Notes under the pieces: generated by a model
Told to the model about the DNA's origin: nothing
Seen by the model: the letters and a program-made list of their open reading frames with translations, nothing else
Database searches by the model: none
Part shown: in pieces, positions 27,977-39,036 of the stretch
Layout: each line of letters starts with the position of its first letter
Numbering within the stretch: the stretch's first letter is position 1
Source: Perca fluviatilis
Lineage: Eukaryota; Chordata; Actinopteri; Perciformes; Percidae
Reading direction: 5' to 3'
DNA: 64,000 nt
Assembly: GCF_010015445.1 (NCBI RefSeq)
Contig: NC_053118.1
Span: 19,291,437 to 19,355,436 of the forward strand
Program-made: the position numbers and the translations under genes

Positions 27977-28930
27977 CTATCACTCACAATTACTGATATG
28001 TGGATCACTTCCTCATGAGGCCTGAATGTGTGGTCAAGAGTGAATATTCTGTACCTCACTAGAAAAGAGATAATCAACAAATTGCTTCAAAAACATGTGG
28101 AGCATATTTCCACACATGTCCACATTCAACATTCAATACATTCCACATTTCTTCACATTTGTTGTCTCTACTTTTACCTTTCTGTGTTGGGTTGTAGATT
28201 GGCTGATCAGTCTGAATGAAGATATAGCCCCTGTGTTGTGATACCAGAACATGTGTTGTCTTCTTTTCAATGAAGGAGGGGCTCTCTGCCACCAGCACAA
28301 GGGTGGGACGTTTATAATTTGAAGTCACAGTTGACATCAGGTTCCTGTCTATCTGTAAATGTGAAAAAAAACAAGTTTGGATTACTGACATCTCAGTCCT
28401 GCCTAATCTTTTGCTTTTTCTGTGAGTGTCAACGTTTCTCATACCATGAGCTCAACTGTTTTGATCTCCCCTTCCACAGTACACTGAGTAGTTTTCTTCA
28501 CAGACACAACAGTTTGGGAAATCTCATGCATCAGGTAGAGAGTAACAGGATTATTAAGATGAGACCTTCCCATCTGGACAAACACTTTCTCATTAACACC
28601 CACATGAAACACTCCGGGGGCTGAGATGAAGAATCTGCACACAAAGGTGAAAAAAGCACTTGCTGTAGCTTTCATTGCTATATTTTGCATTCATGGACTT
28701 CTATGCCTTTAGAGAAACATCTGCAATGCTGAATATTTTGTCTTACATTTTAACAAAATAACATAATAATCCTTACAGTATTATTAAACAAAAAGGTTGT
28801 CATTAAATTACGTTATTGCATAATATACTGTAGATTCATGCAGCTATGTCTACATTTACCCATTGTCCGTTGAAGAAGCTGATTCCACAGTCAAGATCAG
28901 GAACAGTACTGAAAAGATGTAGCACCCCAT
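13161..28930 (-). CDS. c4: Complement component C4, one frameshift in exon 30
   Basis: Secreted thioester protein of the classical/lectin complement pathway. I reconstruct 41 coding exons: 28930-28860, 28634-28445, 28352-28178, 28058-27988, 27839-27751, 27660-27578, 27487-27400, 27004-26893, 26806-26665, 25991-25879, 25793-25635, 25530-25363, 25271-25080, 24659-24516, 24402-24279, 23930-23859, 23747-23535, 23431-23317, 22636-22566, 22465-22326, 22238-22023, 21108-21057, 20959-20870, 20785-20579, 18988-18910, 18795-18603, 18483-18388, 17845-17683, 17191-16998, 16840-16687, 16591-16532, 16456-16366, 16281-16101, 15987-15897, 14549-14475, 14398-14296, 14202-14113, 14008-13904, 13709-13626, 13515-13383, 13302-13161. 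Visible parts: signal peptide, MG domains, RQRR beta-alpha site, six-Cys anaphylatoxin domain, thioester GCLEQ (Cys991), Tyr-rich acidic segment, RNRR alpha-gamma site and C-terminal NTR domain ending CRQ. Total 5131 nt; two missing bases at 16831 shift the frame to TGA at 16811-16813, after about 1283 codons. It could be a real null allele, a decaying paralogue or an assembly error. Confidence 0.93.
13778..13829. repeat. Perfect 20-bp inverted repeat in a C4 intron
   Basis: Arms at 13778-13797 and 13810-13829 are exactly complementary, with a 12-nt loop. In RNA they would form a strong hairpin within intron 38. It is probably a remnant of a small palindromic element. Confidence 0.9.
14655..14830 (+). 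repeat. Dispersed teleost repeat fragment
   Basis: The phrases GTGTCCAAAGGTAACAAAATCTG and GAGTTATGTGCCGGACTATTTC belong to the same miniature repeat family as 56263-56664, judged from memory of fish genomes. It lies in a C4 intron and lacks the terminal repeats. Confidence 0.45.
15003..15046. repeat. (AATC)n microsatellite
   Basis: About eleven uninterrupted tetranucleotide units in C4 intron 34. Confidence 0.95.
17395..17606. repeat. Short minisatellite followed by (TA)n
   Basis: From 17402 to 17525 a unit of about 20 bp (TTCATTCAATATATTCAGAC and variants with AAGG) is repeated five to six times, and 17558-17606 is a pure TA run. Both sit in the C4 intron that uses the GC donor. Confidence 0.85.
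17681..17683 (-). other. Non-canonical GC donor of C4 intron 28
   Basis: Exon 28 ends GAAG followed by GCAAGTCC. Only this junction keeps the frame into exon 29 (G|GG GAG AAT GGC). The match to the GC-AG donor consensus AG|GCAAGT is exact. Confidence 0.85.
18005..18355 (+). repeat. Dispersed teleost repeat in a C4 intron
   Basis: Phrases such as GCTAACATGCAAATGTTTAGC, GCGCTAGAGGAAAAGTCAG and GGATCACC are ones I associate with a very common perciform interspersed repeat. The class is uncertain, probably a LINE-derived 3' segment. Confidence 0.45.
19163..20176. mobile_element. DNA-transposon-like element with imperfect long inverted ends
   Basis: The left end (GGCCCCGATCATACAG, then ACGGCTTTTTGTAATTGTTT and GAGTGAAGCGTTTTGC) is matched in reverse complement at the right end (GCCCTGATCAGACAG, GGTTTTTTGTAATTGTTTTC, GAGTGAAGCATTTTGC). 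The GGCC(A/C)CGATCAGA phrase also appears inside, near 19550, so it may be nested copies. No transposase is recognisable. It lies in C4 intron 24. Confidence 0.6.
20694..20708 (-). other. C4 thioester site codons (GCLEQ)
   Basis: The codons GGA TGT TTA GAA CAG encode Gly-Cys-Leu-Glu-Gln within [16 protein letters not shown]. The bond-forming Cys and Gln are kept. The usual middle Gly of GCGEQ is Leu (codon 20700-20702). Confidence 0.95.
21412..21906. mobile_element. hAT-type miniature element, 495 bp
   Basis: The terminal inverted repeats are CAGGGGTGTCAAACTCAA and its near-complement at the right end (CACATGTGTCAAACTCAA read inward). A perfect 8-bp target-site duplication GTATAGAG lies at 21404-21411 and 21907-21914, diagnostic of the hAT superfamily. 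No coding capacity. It lies in C4 intron 21. Confidence 0.93.
22842..23222 (+). repeat. Dispersed repeat, possibly Helitron-like
   Basis: It begins AAAGCTGCAAGCAGTGACGA and ends in AATTTCAATAGGGCCTTCGC and TGCTCTGGCCCTAA, phrases typical of a frequent fish repeat. The GC hairpin close to a CTAA 3' end would fit a non-autonomous Helitron, but I cannot fix the class. It lies in C4 intron 18. Confidence 0.45.
27934..27977. repeat. (TG/TA)n microsatellite
   Basis: A TA-rich dinucleotide run starting about ten bases from the donor of C4 exon 4. Confidence 0.9.
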
Positions 28931-29080
28931 TGTGCAGCTTCTATTTCTTTGCCTGCTCTGACACAGGCTTTTGATTAACTCTGGTTTTGTTATTCATCCA
29001 CCCCTGTATTTCTCAATCGTTGGATCCATAAATGCCCTCCCTCAGTTTTTTTTCTTCTAAGATAACTTAAAAAGAAGTAT
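28931..29080 (-). promoter_or_regulatory. C4 promoter region
   Basis: This is the sequence immediately upstream of the C4 ATG. On the minus strand it holds an HNF1-like half site GTTAATCA (about 28971-28978), which would suit a liver-expressed gene. I see no strong TATA box. The start site is not defined by the sequence. Confidence 0.35.
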
Positions 29081-29684
29081 CATTCCTCAGGGAGATGTCT
29101 CATTTATTGTGCCTATAGGCAATACATAGACTGAAAGAAATCCTCACACTCAGATAGAACATGTATACTGATGTGTACATATGTGTAACACACTCTTTAG
29201 TTCAAAAGTGTGTACATTTCTATATAGAAAGTATGAGATCTAAACAGATGTATCTAAAAAATATGGCTAACAATACAGATAAGATCATAGTGAACTGACA
29301 GGTACATTTCAGACTACAACATGTTTGATTTTTATAAAATTCACTTTTATAACTGCTTGGCTTGCAGCATGGAAAGTGTTTGTATATGTTTCACAATGTG
29401 TATCCATTCCCTCATTGGTCACTGCAAGTCAGCCAAATTCCCCCCAAATCATGTGATTTACAAGAAATCAAGTTTGAGCTCTTTCAGTTTGGGATGGGGT
29501 GAGCACTGTTTACTGGTTCAGGAATGATTTGCAAAGTAGAGTTCAAGTATATCTGTACACTCCCTAACTACAACATTTTTTTCATTTTCATGTGTGTATT
29601 CATCAGTGAACATACGCTTAATGGAATTTACAAAGCTGCCAAACTGTGTTCTGATCTGGTAAAATGGAATTGTTTAATATTTAT

Positions 29685-29723
<39 letters not shown>

Positions 29724-29727
29724 ACTA
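29685..29727. repeat. (CA)n microsatellite
   Basis: About sixteen CA units with one interruption. Confidence 0.95.
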
Positions 29728-31728
29728 ATATCAGGTTTTGAATCAGTTATGAAGAAATATATTCAGAGACAAGGTCAGAAACTTTATTTTTTTCTACATG
29801 AACAGATGATGTAAGATACAATGAACAGGATGATAAATTACATAATCAGGATAAACTATGCAATTCAACATTAAAAACACTGATTGGACAGATAATTTAT
29901 TGTTTTACTTTTTTTTTTTCATCAGAAATTTTAACTTTATAGTCATAGCTCTTGTGTAAATGTAAACACCCTCAAACATCTGTGTCAAGGTGTTTGGAAG
30001 GATTTAAGCACCAAAACTGTTACCCCAGCTAAGTGCTCTATAGATCAAGGCAATGATTCCTTAAAGCTCTTCAATTGTCCAGCTTGCTGGGACCTTCTCT
30101 AATTGTAGATACCGTTTGTGTAAGGAGATTTAATTCTTAACTTTTTTGTCAACTTACTTTATGGTATTCATGAAAAAGGTTTGCTAGCTTCAAAGAACTG
30201 AAAAATATTGGCTCATCTAATCGAGCTAACATATACACATAAGTTATACACATACTAAAATGGGTATGTAATGACCCTGTGCAATCCAAAGACACATTTG
30301 GCACATGGAAGAAACATCTCTGTCAGCCTCCATTTCACTTCACCAACCACAAGCCATGTAGCCCGTTGCTGCATCATCTCTTCACCCATTAATAATCTGA
30401 TTCTCCCCATATAGTGAGAGAAATTTTATTTTTTTAAATGTATATGTCCTGCAAACTAGATAAGCAACTGATCCACATGTTCAGTTTACTTGTTTCTTAG
30501 AGATAATACATTTTATATACAAATGAAACAATTTCAGCTTTTTTTCAGAACAGAAAATTGAATAATGTCAGTCCATAGATACAGCCTCCACCTACCAGAG
30601 AGAACTCAGGGAATTAAAAAGGCCAGGGTCTGTGAATTAAGAGAATTGATTTTCAATTAAGAAGCCTAAATTTCAATCAGATTCAAAAGTAAAATTTGTT
30701 AAAAATGACACATTTTCTCATTTAAAAAAAACCTCCTTTATCAATGAACTTCAACAAGTAGTTTAAAAGCCAACCTTTTTTGCAACAATTGAAATGCATT
30801 CCCTTCTTTGCACACAACCACATGACAACATTTAATGATTTCCCATCTTGATTAAGTAAGAGGGAGAAAACGAGAATCGGGGGCAAGATGTCCATCCACA
30901 ACTCCTGGATATGGAGAAGTAACACAAGAATTGCGTTTGGACAATCAGCACCAGACTCCCTGTCAAACTTGGGATGAACAGCAATAGCTTCTCTTAGCCC
31001 TGGGAGCGAATCCTGCAGCGGATGGATGATTTGATAAAATATCATAGGAGATGAATTAAAACGTGTGGAAATATCTACATATTAATTAAACATGTTTAAA
31101 ATAATTCATCAACTGTCAAAAAAAAGCTGGAGGCTACACACTCGAAAATGTGATCTAAAAGTAGCTGTTAAAAAGAAAGATTACACATGTTCCATAGGTT
31201 AGTTCCACTAAATGCTTTATTTTAAATGTACATATTCATCTAACAATTCCCTTAAGTTAGTAAATTAACTTGTACTAACAAATGAAAACGCAAACTATTT
31301 TGATACTTACATTATGCACCACCAATGATACAGTGATATAGTCCCAGAGAAGCAGCTATTAAGCATTATCCCTATGCATATGAAATATTAAACTCTTATT
31401 CTTTCTAAATTTTTTCAAATATTGTAAAGTTCACTCTACTCTGCATCCGTCCTCAACCGCTGCTTGTTCAGTTTGCCTGTCCATGTCCCCCTCTCTATCT
31501 CTTCCCCTCTATCCATCTCATTTCATGCAGGAGTGCGGTTACCTAAGAGACCAGGCCTCAATAGAGAAAATCTCTTTTTCTACAATTAACTGTGAAAGTG
31601 ACAGAAGGAAAATAAGGGAGGGACCAATGGAGGGGTGCACGCTCAGAAAAGAAAAGGAGAGATGGAAGGACACAAGTGCACATTTCTTTTTTAACTAATT
31701 TTAATTTAAAAAACTAATATTGTCACTC

Positions 31729-31754
31729 ATTTCTAAAGTTTAAACTTTAGAAAT
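31729..31754. repeat. Perfect 26-bp palindrome
   Basis: The sequence is its own reverse complement (half-site ATTTCTAAAGTTT). It has no loop, so it could form a cruciform or bind a symmetric dimer. Confidence 0.9.
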
Positions 31755-32184
31755 TTCAGAATAAGTACCCGTAATGAAAAGTGACCAAAGTTAAAGAAAA
31801 TTTTTAGTTAAATCTTTGGACCCTCCGACAGCAACATTTAGTTGCTGCATTTAAGCTTTTGATTGAGTAAATATATTCTGTAGTGTATTTAGTAAAGTTA
31901 ATACGTTATATGATAAAGGGACATGTACAGAATATACATGTAAGAATATGATTTTTTTTGCACACTCTTAATGAATATATACGTTTCAGTTGTGTAGCAT
32001 CACACACTTGAATTGGGATTAGGCCAAATTAGGTTGCATTACACTGATCCAAGTGAAAGTGAATTATGTTTTTCACCATAATCTCTAAAAATGCAGAGGG
32101 AGTGACCACTGGGTGTCCATGGAGAGATGTACACAAAAGGGTGTGGCGTGGGAATGTCCTCAGAGGTCAGGAGTGAGGGTGGAA

Positions 32185-32197
32185 GGGTCAGAGGTCA
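32185..32197 (+). promoter_or_regulatory. DR1-type nuclear receptor element
   Basis: GGGTCA G AGGTCA is a direct repeat spaced by one base, the classic site for RXR dimers, PPAR-RXR or HNF4. Another AGGTCA lies at 32164-32169. It is 3.3 kb upstream of C4 and about 5.5 kb upstream of rxrb. Function is inferred from the motif alone. Confidence 0.4.
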
Positions 32198-33635
32198 GAG
32201 CCAGCTGGACAGCACACAAGAGGAGATGAGGGTGAGAAAATGAGGTGAGGGGGTAGTCCAGAGACTGACTGACTGGACCCAATGGGACATTAACATTGAA
32301 CTGGTGGGAGGCTCACTGACCAAGGCTTATTCTGAGAGAAACTAAGCTATGACACACTCATGTGTAATGGTCCGTGGTAATTGACAAGTGACAAGACCAG
32401 CTCATTGTGGATGCAAAAACAGTTATCAAAATGCAGCGGTGGATTGCAAGCTATACATATTGGTATTCAGTGGTTATATGGGGTTATTAAATTCGTATGA
32501 TGCAAACACACTTGTTTACTGATGAAACTGTTATAAGTGCTGTCCTTAACACTGAATAATATTGAAAGTGTAATATTGAATAGTACTGTCACTTTTTTCC
32601 AAAAAGAGGCCTATAAGCATACTGGGATATAGATAGCTATAACTTTATTATCACAATATTATTACAATTTGTGTTCCAATAGTTTCAACTGACAACAGTT
32701 ATTATAGCTTACAAATTAAGTGCAATATACAGTAGAGTTCCTGTGTTGTATCATTCTTCAAACACTTTCTTCTTTTTCACCTCAAGGAACACAGACTTTA
32801 AACGTGTGCCAAATGACAATTAAAGTCCATTAAAACATGTCTCTGGAGACATTAATTTCAAAAGCGGCAAGATGTTTGTACTGTGTTGTGAAAACTGAAA
32901 AGTGAAGAAATATACAAATAAAAAATACAAAGGCAACACATCATGTTTCTCCAAAGATTTGCTCTATGGAACAAGTTGTCTGATAACAGTGAAAACAGTG
33001 TATTCACAGTTGCATTTTTGTTATACAGTGTGAGATTCAATAAAAACGTATAATTTTCAGGTTCCATGGTTATAGATGCTCATGGGTGCAGACAGGTGAG
33101 CATCTGTGAGCTCTGTCTTCTATGTGGTCGAGAGTTAAGGTCAGGTCAATGAGGGCAGCAGGCAGTCTGGATCGGGGCCACACTCTGGTGGTCTAAAAAA
33201 GACAATTTTGGGGCCCAACCCAGGGGGTCAACATGCAAATAGTAACCCCTGACTGAAAGGCATAGAGCAGATCAATGTTCTCACATCACTCTTGCTGCCC
33301 ATGACTATGAATGTGCACGCCTACACACCACATAAGGTTTTAGTATTTAATGAAATGCAAAATGAACAATAGAGCAGGCAGCTGTAATTCAACAAAGGTA
33401 GAGGCATGATATCATAAGTGAGCATTAGAATAAGCATGATACCTCTGTTAAAGTCCATCAAAGTCTACTAGCCTGATGTCACAATTGTGAAAAACATTTT
33501 ATTTAATGTTTAATTAATAACTGCAAAAACATAATTTTGAAACAGCAAAGCATGTATAACCAGAACAATATCATGTGTCCATAAGTCATTATAAAAGCTG
33601 GTCAACAACATTGTCATCTGAAGTGACACTGACAC

Positions 33636-34991
33636 TCATCCAGTGCATGCGCAGCAGATGAAATTCAGTTTCTCTGTCTCAGGCAAGCCTACCCACTGCT
33701 GCCTCCCAGTGGCCTCAATGGCACCTGTAACACCACAGTTGTATTTCCCTTCAGATCCTTGTCTGGGGGCCCAGTTCTGGTAACAGCCAGGAGTTGACTT
33801 AGTCCAGAACCAAAAGTTAAATTTACAAGTGTACCGTAGACCTAGCCAAACATGGGATGATGTGGTGTTCTTTGCCATTTCAGCCACCTTCCCTTGAATG
33901 TCTGTGGTGGTAATGTGGACAAGGTCAACATGGTGCTCCCTGCAGTAACTCATGGCTTCAATCCATGTCTTATTTTTCAGGTTTCCTTTAGGAAAGACAA
34001 CAGAGAGAAAAACAGAAATATAGTTATTCATTTATTATGTATGCAAAATGAACACAAAGGCACATGCTAATTTGAAACGCAAACAGTTTTCAGTAGGCTT
34101 TATAGTTTGTAGAGTGTGTAGTGGTCTGGGCTGAAGTCCCCATCAGTGTTGTTAATGTAGAGACACCGTCTGTAGTTACTTGTGCAGTAGTTGTGGGAGG
34201 TTGCAGTGTTGCTGTCACAGTTGCAGTATTTGCATTGTTGAGCTCAGTGCTTGGCGTACTTGACACAAGATCTGTGGTATTTGGTGTTGTCAGTGCATTG
34301 ACAGCTCTTGCTTCTTCTGTGGTAACATTAGTGTGCGATTAATTAGTAGCCATGTTACTATACGTTGTTACTATAACCTCTTGAGATAAAGAGGTTGGAA
34401 GAGTTGTCAGATTTGCTGGCAGTTGATCTGTTTTACTTGTTTGATTGGTGGTTGATTTCCTTGCTGAAGAAGTAATTAATGAATAGACACAAATTATAGA
34501 TTTAGCTCTGTTGTGTTTTGTGTAAGGTTACACAACATAATCCAATTTAACATAAAAATCCCTTTGCTGATAGAGAAAGCATGTAATACAACAACCCCCA
34601 TGGCAAAAAAAACTGAGCTGGTCGATGCATTTCCGGTCATTCCACTGCCCTTGATCTATGAATATAGCAGCAGCACAATCCTGACCTACAAGGTAGTTTG
34701 GCTGACTGGGTTTCCAGTAATGGAATGATGAATTGCTTCCATCAGACCACTTCCAGGGATCTTTGAACAGGCCAATCCACACATTTTATGACACAGATGG
34801 TGCAGCGGACGGTCGTTGTTTTGTAGGACCAAAACCTCACGCCACAAGAACAGTTTTTTCCCATCCGCAACTAGCCTTATCAACAAGGCCCGGAACCCAC
34901 CCTGACACTCTCCATTCCCCACCTCTGGCTCTACATGCCACTGTACTTACTCTGCTGTACTGCTCTTTCTAGTTTTATTTTTAATACATAC

Positions 34992-35026
<35 letters not shown>

Positions 35027-35942
35027 TGTTTATATTCTAATACTTGTTTTTCTTAATCTTCTTATATTTAGAGAATGTCTGACATGCACCTACAACACCA
35101 AAAGAAATTCCTTGTATGTGTAAAAAACGTACTTGGCAATAAAGCTTTTTCTGATTCTGATTATGAACTTCCTCATTCTCTGCTGCTGAGTGTATACTAA
35201 TGAGATCAGAAGACAATTCCTTGCAGTGATTCTGAGCATCTCTCCATGATTTAGTATCAGCAACAAAAATAAAAGGACTGGTATCACTGTTGCCTGCAAG
35301 TCCAAATGTTTGACATTTTAAATGTAAAGAACATAGTGATGATGTCCTGCATTTCAACATGTGTGCTATCTGAGGTAACTGCCTTTTCACTTACCATGAC
35401 AAACAAAACTTCTCTTAGTTCCACAGTCACTTTCAATCCACTTGCTGTGTTGATCCATTGCTGCACATACATCTTTATTCTTTACTGGTGAAAATCCAGT
35501 ATTTTATCAGGCCAGGACCAATGCCACATCCACTCATCTCCAGCCTCCAGACCTATCCAGGCTCTGGGAATGGTACTTGGAACTAAAGTTATCAAATTAT
35601 CCATATCTGTGGAGCTGTGAACTGTAGCTAAATCAGTGTACATCTCTCTGCAATAGGTCTTTGCTTCTGTGTAGGTCTTAGAGAGAGTAATAAGGTGAAC
35701 ATCTGAAGATCCCAGTGCAAAGCAGCATCATTCTGTGGAGAAAAAAAAACAGAAGCAGGTAGCATGTTACTGCAGTTTGAATAGCAAGAATAATAACAAA
35801 ACATTATAATTTATATAATTATTACATTTTGCATTACATGTGTACAACATAAGGAAAACAATCATGTAAGGTCCAAACCTGATATAAAAAGCAGATACAA
35901 AGTTTGAGTCCCTTTCATCACGATCAATCTGTTTTCAGTCAT
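33636..35942 (-). pseudogene. C-type lectin-domain gene, broken
   Basis: It resembles teleost multi-CTLD lectins of the mannose-receptor-like type. Signal-peptide exon 35942-35879 (LYLLFIS). CTLD 1 at 35732-35395 has EAKTYCREMYTDLATVHSS, AWIGLEAGDEWMW and DCGTKRSFVCHG, but begins with an in-frame TGA (35728-35730) and loses one base near 35490. CTLD 2 at 35293-34596 (SWRDAQNHCKELSSDLISI, then WIGLFKDPWKWSDGS and QWNDRKCIDQLSFFCHG) is split by an L2-like insertion. A Ser/Thr-rich stalk at about 34470-34085 has a TAA at 34339-34341. CTLD 3 at 33985-33636 (EAMSYCREHHVDLVHI, VWLGLRY, LNFICC) ends at a stop. It lies between C4 and rxrb. Several independent lesions make function unlikely, though short isoforms cannot be excluded. 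Confidence 0.82.
34792..35160 (+). mobile_element. 5'-truncated L2-like LINE 3' end
   Basis: It is inserted within CTLD 2 of the lectin pseudogene. The 3' end reads CTTGGCAATAAAGCTTTTTC followed by TCTGATTCTGATT, the oligomeric tail typical of fish L2/Maui-type LINEs. The 6-bp target duplication TTATGA is present on both sides (34786-34791 and 35161-35166). A degenerate C-terminal piece of LINE reading frame precedes it. A (TA)n run lies at about 35003-35025. Confidence 0.78.
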
Positions 35943-37560
35943 GATCTTGGCAAACAGCAAAATGAAAAGCAAAACAAAGTGTTTATAAGTTAAATTAATA
36001 TTCTGTTATGACCTGTTGCTGTCTAACATAAGTTGCTAGAAGCTGTGAGCAGCAGTGTTTGTAGTAACAATGCCACATGGCTTGTTCGAGACACCACTTC
36101 AGGTACGACAGACAAAGCAGTTTTTCAAGATTCTTTTTTGCTTTTGCACACTGTACAGCACATGGGTGTGGACAACTTTGTAATCTGCTGACATATGATC
36201 TATTATTTTGTCATTATTTGGCCACGGGTTGCGTCAAAATGTACAGATTACATTACATTAAAGGGGATTAAAATCAGGTCAGGTTATATAAAAATCCTCC
36301 CACCTCCCCAAGATAAATATATTCCTGTTCAAATTGGGCTTTTGACATCTTGTCCTTGACATGGTTTGTCAAGAATGAAGGGTTAGGGTTTTGTTGTTGT
36401 GCAAACTGTGAAAACTGTAAACCACTTTCCCATGTCTCCCTTCCCGTGTCCTATATGAAAGACATATGCTGACCAGAGATTAGGGTAAATTTAACACATA
36501 TTTTATGTTGGTGGAGAGCATTAACAATTAAAAATAATACAGTTGGTGGTTCAAGTGTCCATAATCACTACACTTAGAACCCCACCCACAATATGTCCAT
36601 AGCAAAAGTGGCAATTATTAAATGATAAAACAATGATCATTCAAATATTAAATTAATTCATTTAAGTATCGAAAAAAAAATTAAACTCAATCTGAAAAGA
36701 TTGATTTTACTGTTCTGTGATATTGGGGTCTGTTGGATCCAGTTTACTGGGGAAAATGGCGGCATCTAACTTAGGGCCGACCTAGTTTTTTCTTAGAAAC
36801 TGGTTGGTGACAAATTAATATTTTAAACTAACCATGCGAAAAAAAAGTACTGCTTAATAGAAATTACAGGTCTCTTCTCTACCCAATGGTTAAAAAAGTG
36901 CTGCAACTAATTAACAACTCTGTTACAAAAGTACAACTCATTCTTCACCCCAAGAACAAAAGATTACAAAAACAGAACACTGTGTTAAATATTTTAGATG
37001 GTGAAAAATGTTACCATACAACATAACTGGAGCATGAAAACGTTGTGCAATACTGTATATTTCCCTCCTGTCAAAGGCAAAAAAAAAAGCATTCCAGCAC
37101 TTCTTACATTAGTAGGTGTGGCTGTCCAAGAGCGTTGCGTTGTGCCCTAATTATGCTACCAAAAAACACAGTTTGAATGTACTGCAATTTACCATCTCAT
37201 ACTTTAATTTTATGCAAATGTGTCATTTTCCATTACTTCATCCTGAATGTGTCATTGATATAACCTATTATGACAATATTTGAAGGTGTGTGTATGAGAC
37301 TTATTTTTTTGGAAGGGAACAATTAAGAACAATATGGGAAAACAAATACCGAACAGTAAATATAATTTTTCATAATGTTCATGCAAATGTTCAAATCTTG
37401 CGCAAAATTATGAAACGCCCAGTTAAAATGAACCAAAGTCAGTCTGATTAAATAAGACAGCAAGCTAAATATACTGCAGGAGTGTCATATGACAGAACTG
37501 TTATGGGTGGTCCCACGAGACATTTTGACTCCAGGGATACTGGCTGGCTCACCGAGCCAC
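35943..37560. other. Intergenic region upstream of rxrb
   Basis: No gene or clear repeat is recognised. A single AAAATGGCGGC motif (YY1-like) lies near 36757. The rest is AT-rich. Confidence 0.4.
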
Positions 37561-37688
37561 CATGGCCTGTAAACAACAGCGTCAAGTTGAAGTAAACTGG
37601 ATGTGAGTGTCGGCTTATTGTCTGGCGCTGGTCTCGTTAAAACAAGTACACTGAATAGGTTTTCAACAATGCGTCGAAGGTGTGTCTG
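37561..37688 (+). promoter_or_regulatory. Candidate first (noncoding) exon of rxrb
   Basis: A consensus donor (GTGTCTG|GTAAGTAA) ends an exon at 37688. It is followed by several hundred bases richer in CpG and ACGTTA motifs than the surroundings, as expected near a promoter. The upstream edge is unknown. An ATG at 37670 is not in frame with the receptor after splicing. Confidence 0.4.
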
Positions 37689-39036
37689 GTAAGTAAATTC
37701 CATCCTTCAAGCGACCATGAGCTGTTTTGTCATCAACTGCTTCAGACCATCACCCTGAACCGTGCGCTAAGCTAATGTTAGCTATGTTAGCCGTAGTTGC
37801 AGCTAACAAGCTTATCTTGGCTAGCTAGAAAATATTGCGCTGTTTGTGAAGATGTATTGAAGTGGTTCGAAGACCGTCGAGTTATCAAGCTCCACATTTC
37901 GTGATGATTAACGGGGTATGTTTATATCGTAGTTTTATGAAACGTTACAGGATGCAATATCAGCCAGACGTAGCTAGCTGCAACCAAAGCTAATATTAGC
38001 TGTCGCCTGGGTTTATGGGTTTGCAGCTAGCTGTAAACGTAGGGCATTGTTTATGTGTTACGGTCAGTAACGTTACTTACTTAACGTTAGCTATATATAT
38101 TCATGAAAATACTCCTGGGCAGTGGCACTTCTGTTTACGGTAGCAGTTTCAAATTGACTTAATGTTCTCCATGCTGTAATGTTACTGCGTACGTTATCGT
38201 TAGCAACATTTAGCAAACGTGTAACGTTAACGTTATTGCAATGCCAGCTAACGTTAACAGACACTGTGTGACCAAACGTTGATGTTTTTATGGTTTCTTC
38301 AGTTTGAACAAAAATTCTCTTACCTAAACACAAACGTTGCTAAATCTCGATGGGTGTTTTCCTTAAATGTGAACAATTGAAATAATGTAAAACAATTTAG
38401 ATTTTGGTAGTAAGTTGAAAGCGTGTCACTAAAAAACGGAACTTTAAAATGTAACTATCGTTCTTTTTTTATTGGTGCCTTTTGTGTTCAGTGCAATAAA
38501 ATAATGTTAGGAATAATTTCCTTTTCAGTTTTTTTTCTCAACTCAAGTAATTTGTATTTTAGCAGTATACTAAACGCATCAGGAAGTAATGTTTCTTTTA
38601 TTACAAGTAATAACAATGTAATCGCATATGTCATATTTCCCTTATATCATGCAGCCCCATGTGGTTCCAATTCTATTCTAACACCACATCACTTCTTTTG
38701 TGTGGCAATTAATTTGCCAGGTTTATTTTAAGGGTTTAGTTTGGTAGGTTGACTAACATAGGGCAACGACTTATGATTATTTTTGGTCTATTAAATGTCA
38801 GAAAACCGTAGAAAATTCCATCACAGTTTCCTAAAGTCCAAGATGTCTTGAAATGTCTTATTTTGTCTGACCAACAGTCCAAAACCCAAAAATATTACAT
38901 TTTTAATTCTATAAAACAGAGAAAAGTAGCAAATCCTCTGAGCCGGAGACTGACAATGATGCTTTACTTGAAATTTATTATTTTAAAGGAATAATAGACT
39001 ATCACATTTTTTATTTTATTCTGCCAGGGAGTACTG

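Larger units (their letters stand above)
29081..33635. other. Intergenic region between C4 and the lectin pseudogene
   Basis: No gene is recognised. Contents: a (CA)n tract at 29685-29727, a perfect palindrome at 31729-31754 and a purine-rich block at 32095-32260 with three AGGTCA-type half sites. A frame of 107 codons on the minus strand (31045-30722) has no family features I know and no supporting signals. Confidence 0.5.

Noticed and set aside
30722..31045. 107-codon minus-strand frame in the intergenic region
   Set aside because: No recognised domain, no splice or promoter context and no compositional sign of coding.
34733..34972. Plus-strand protein at the lectin locus
   Set aside because: It mixes antisense lectin exon with the degenerate end of an L2-like LINE.
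37670..37688. ATG in the first rxrb exon as the receptor start
   Set aside because: Spliced to either acceptor in the next exon it does not read into the MSSQQP frame; one choice soon meets a stop.
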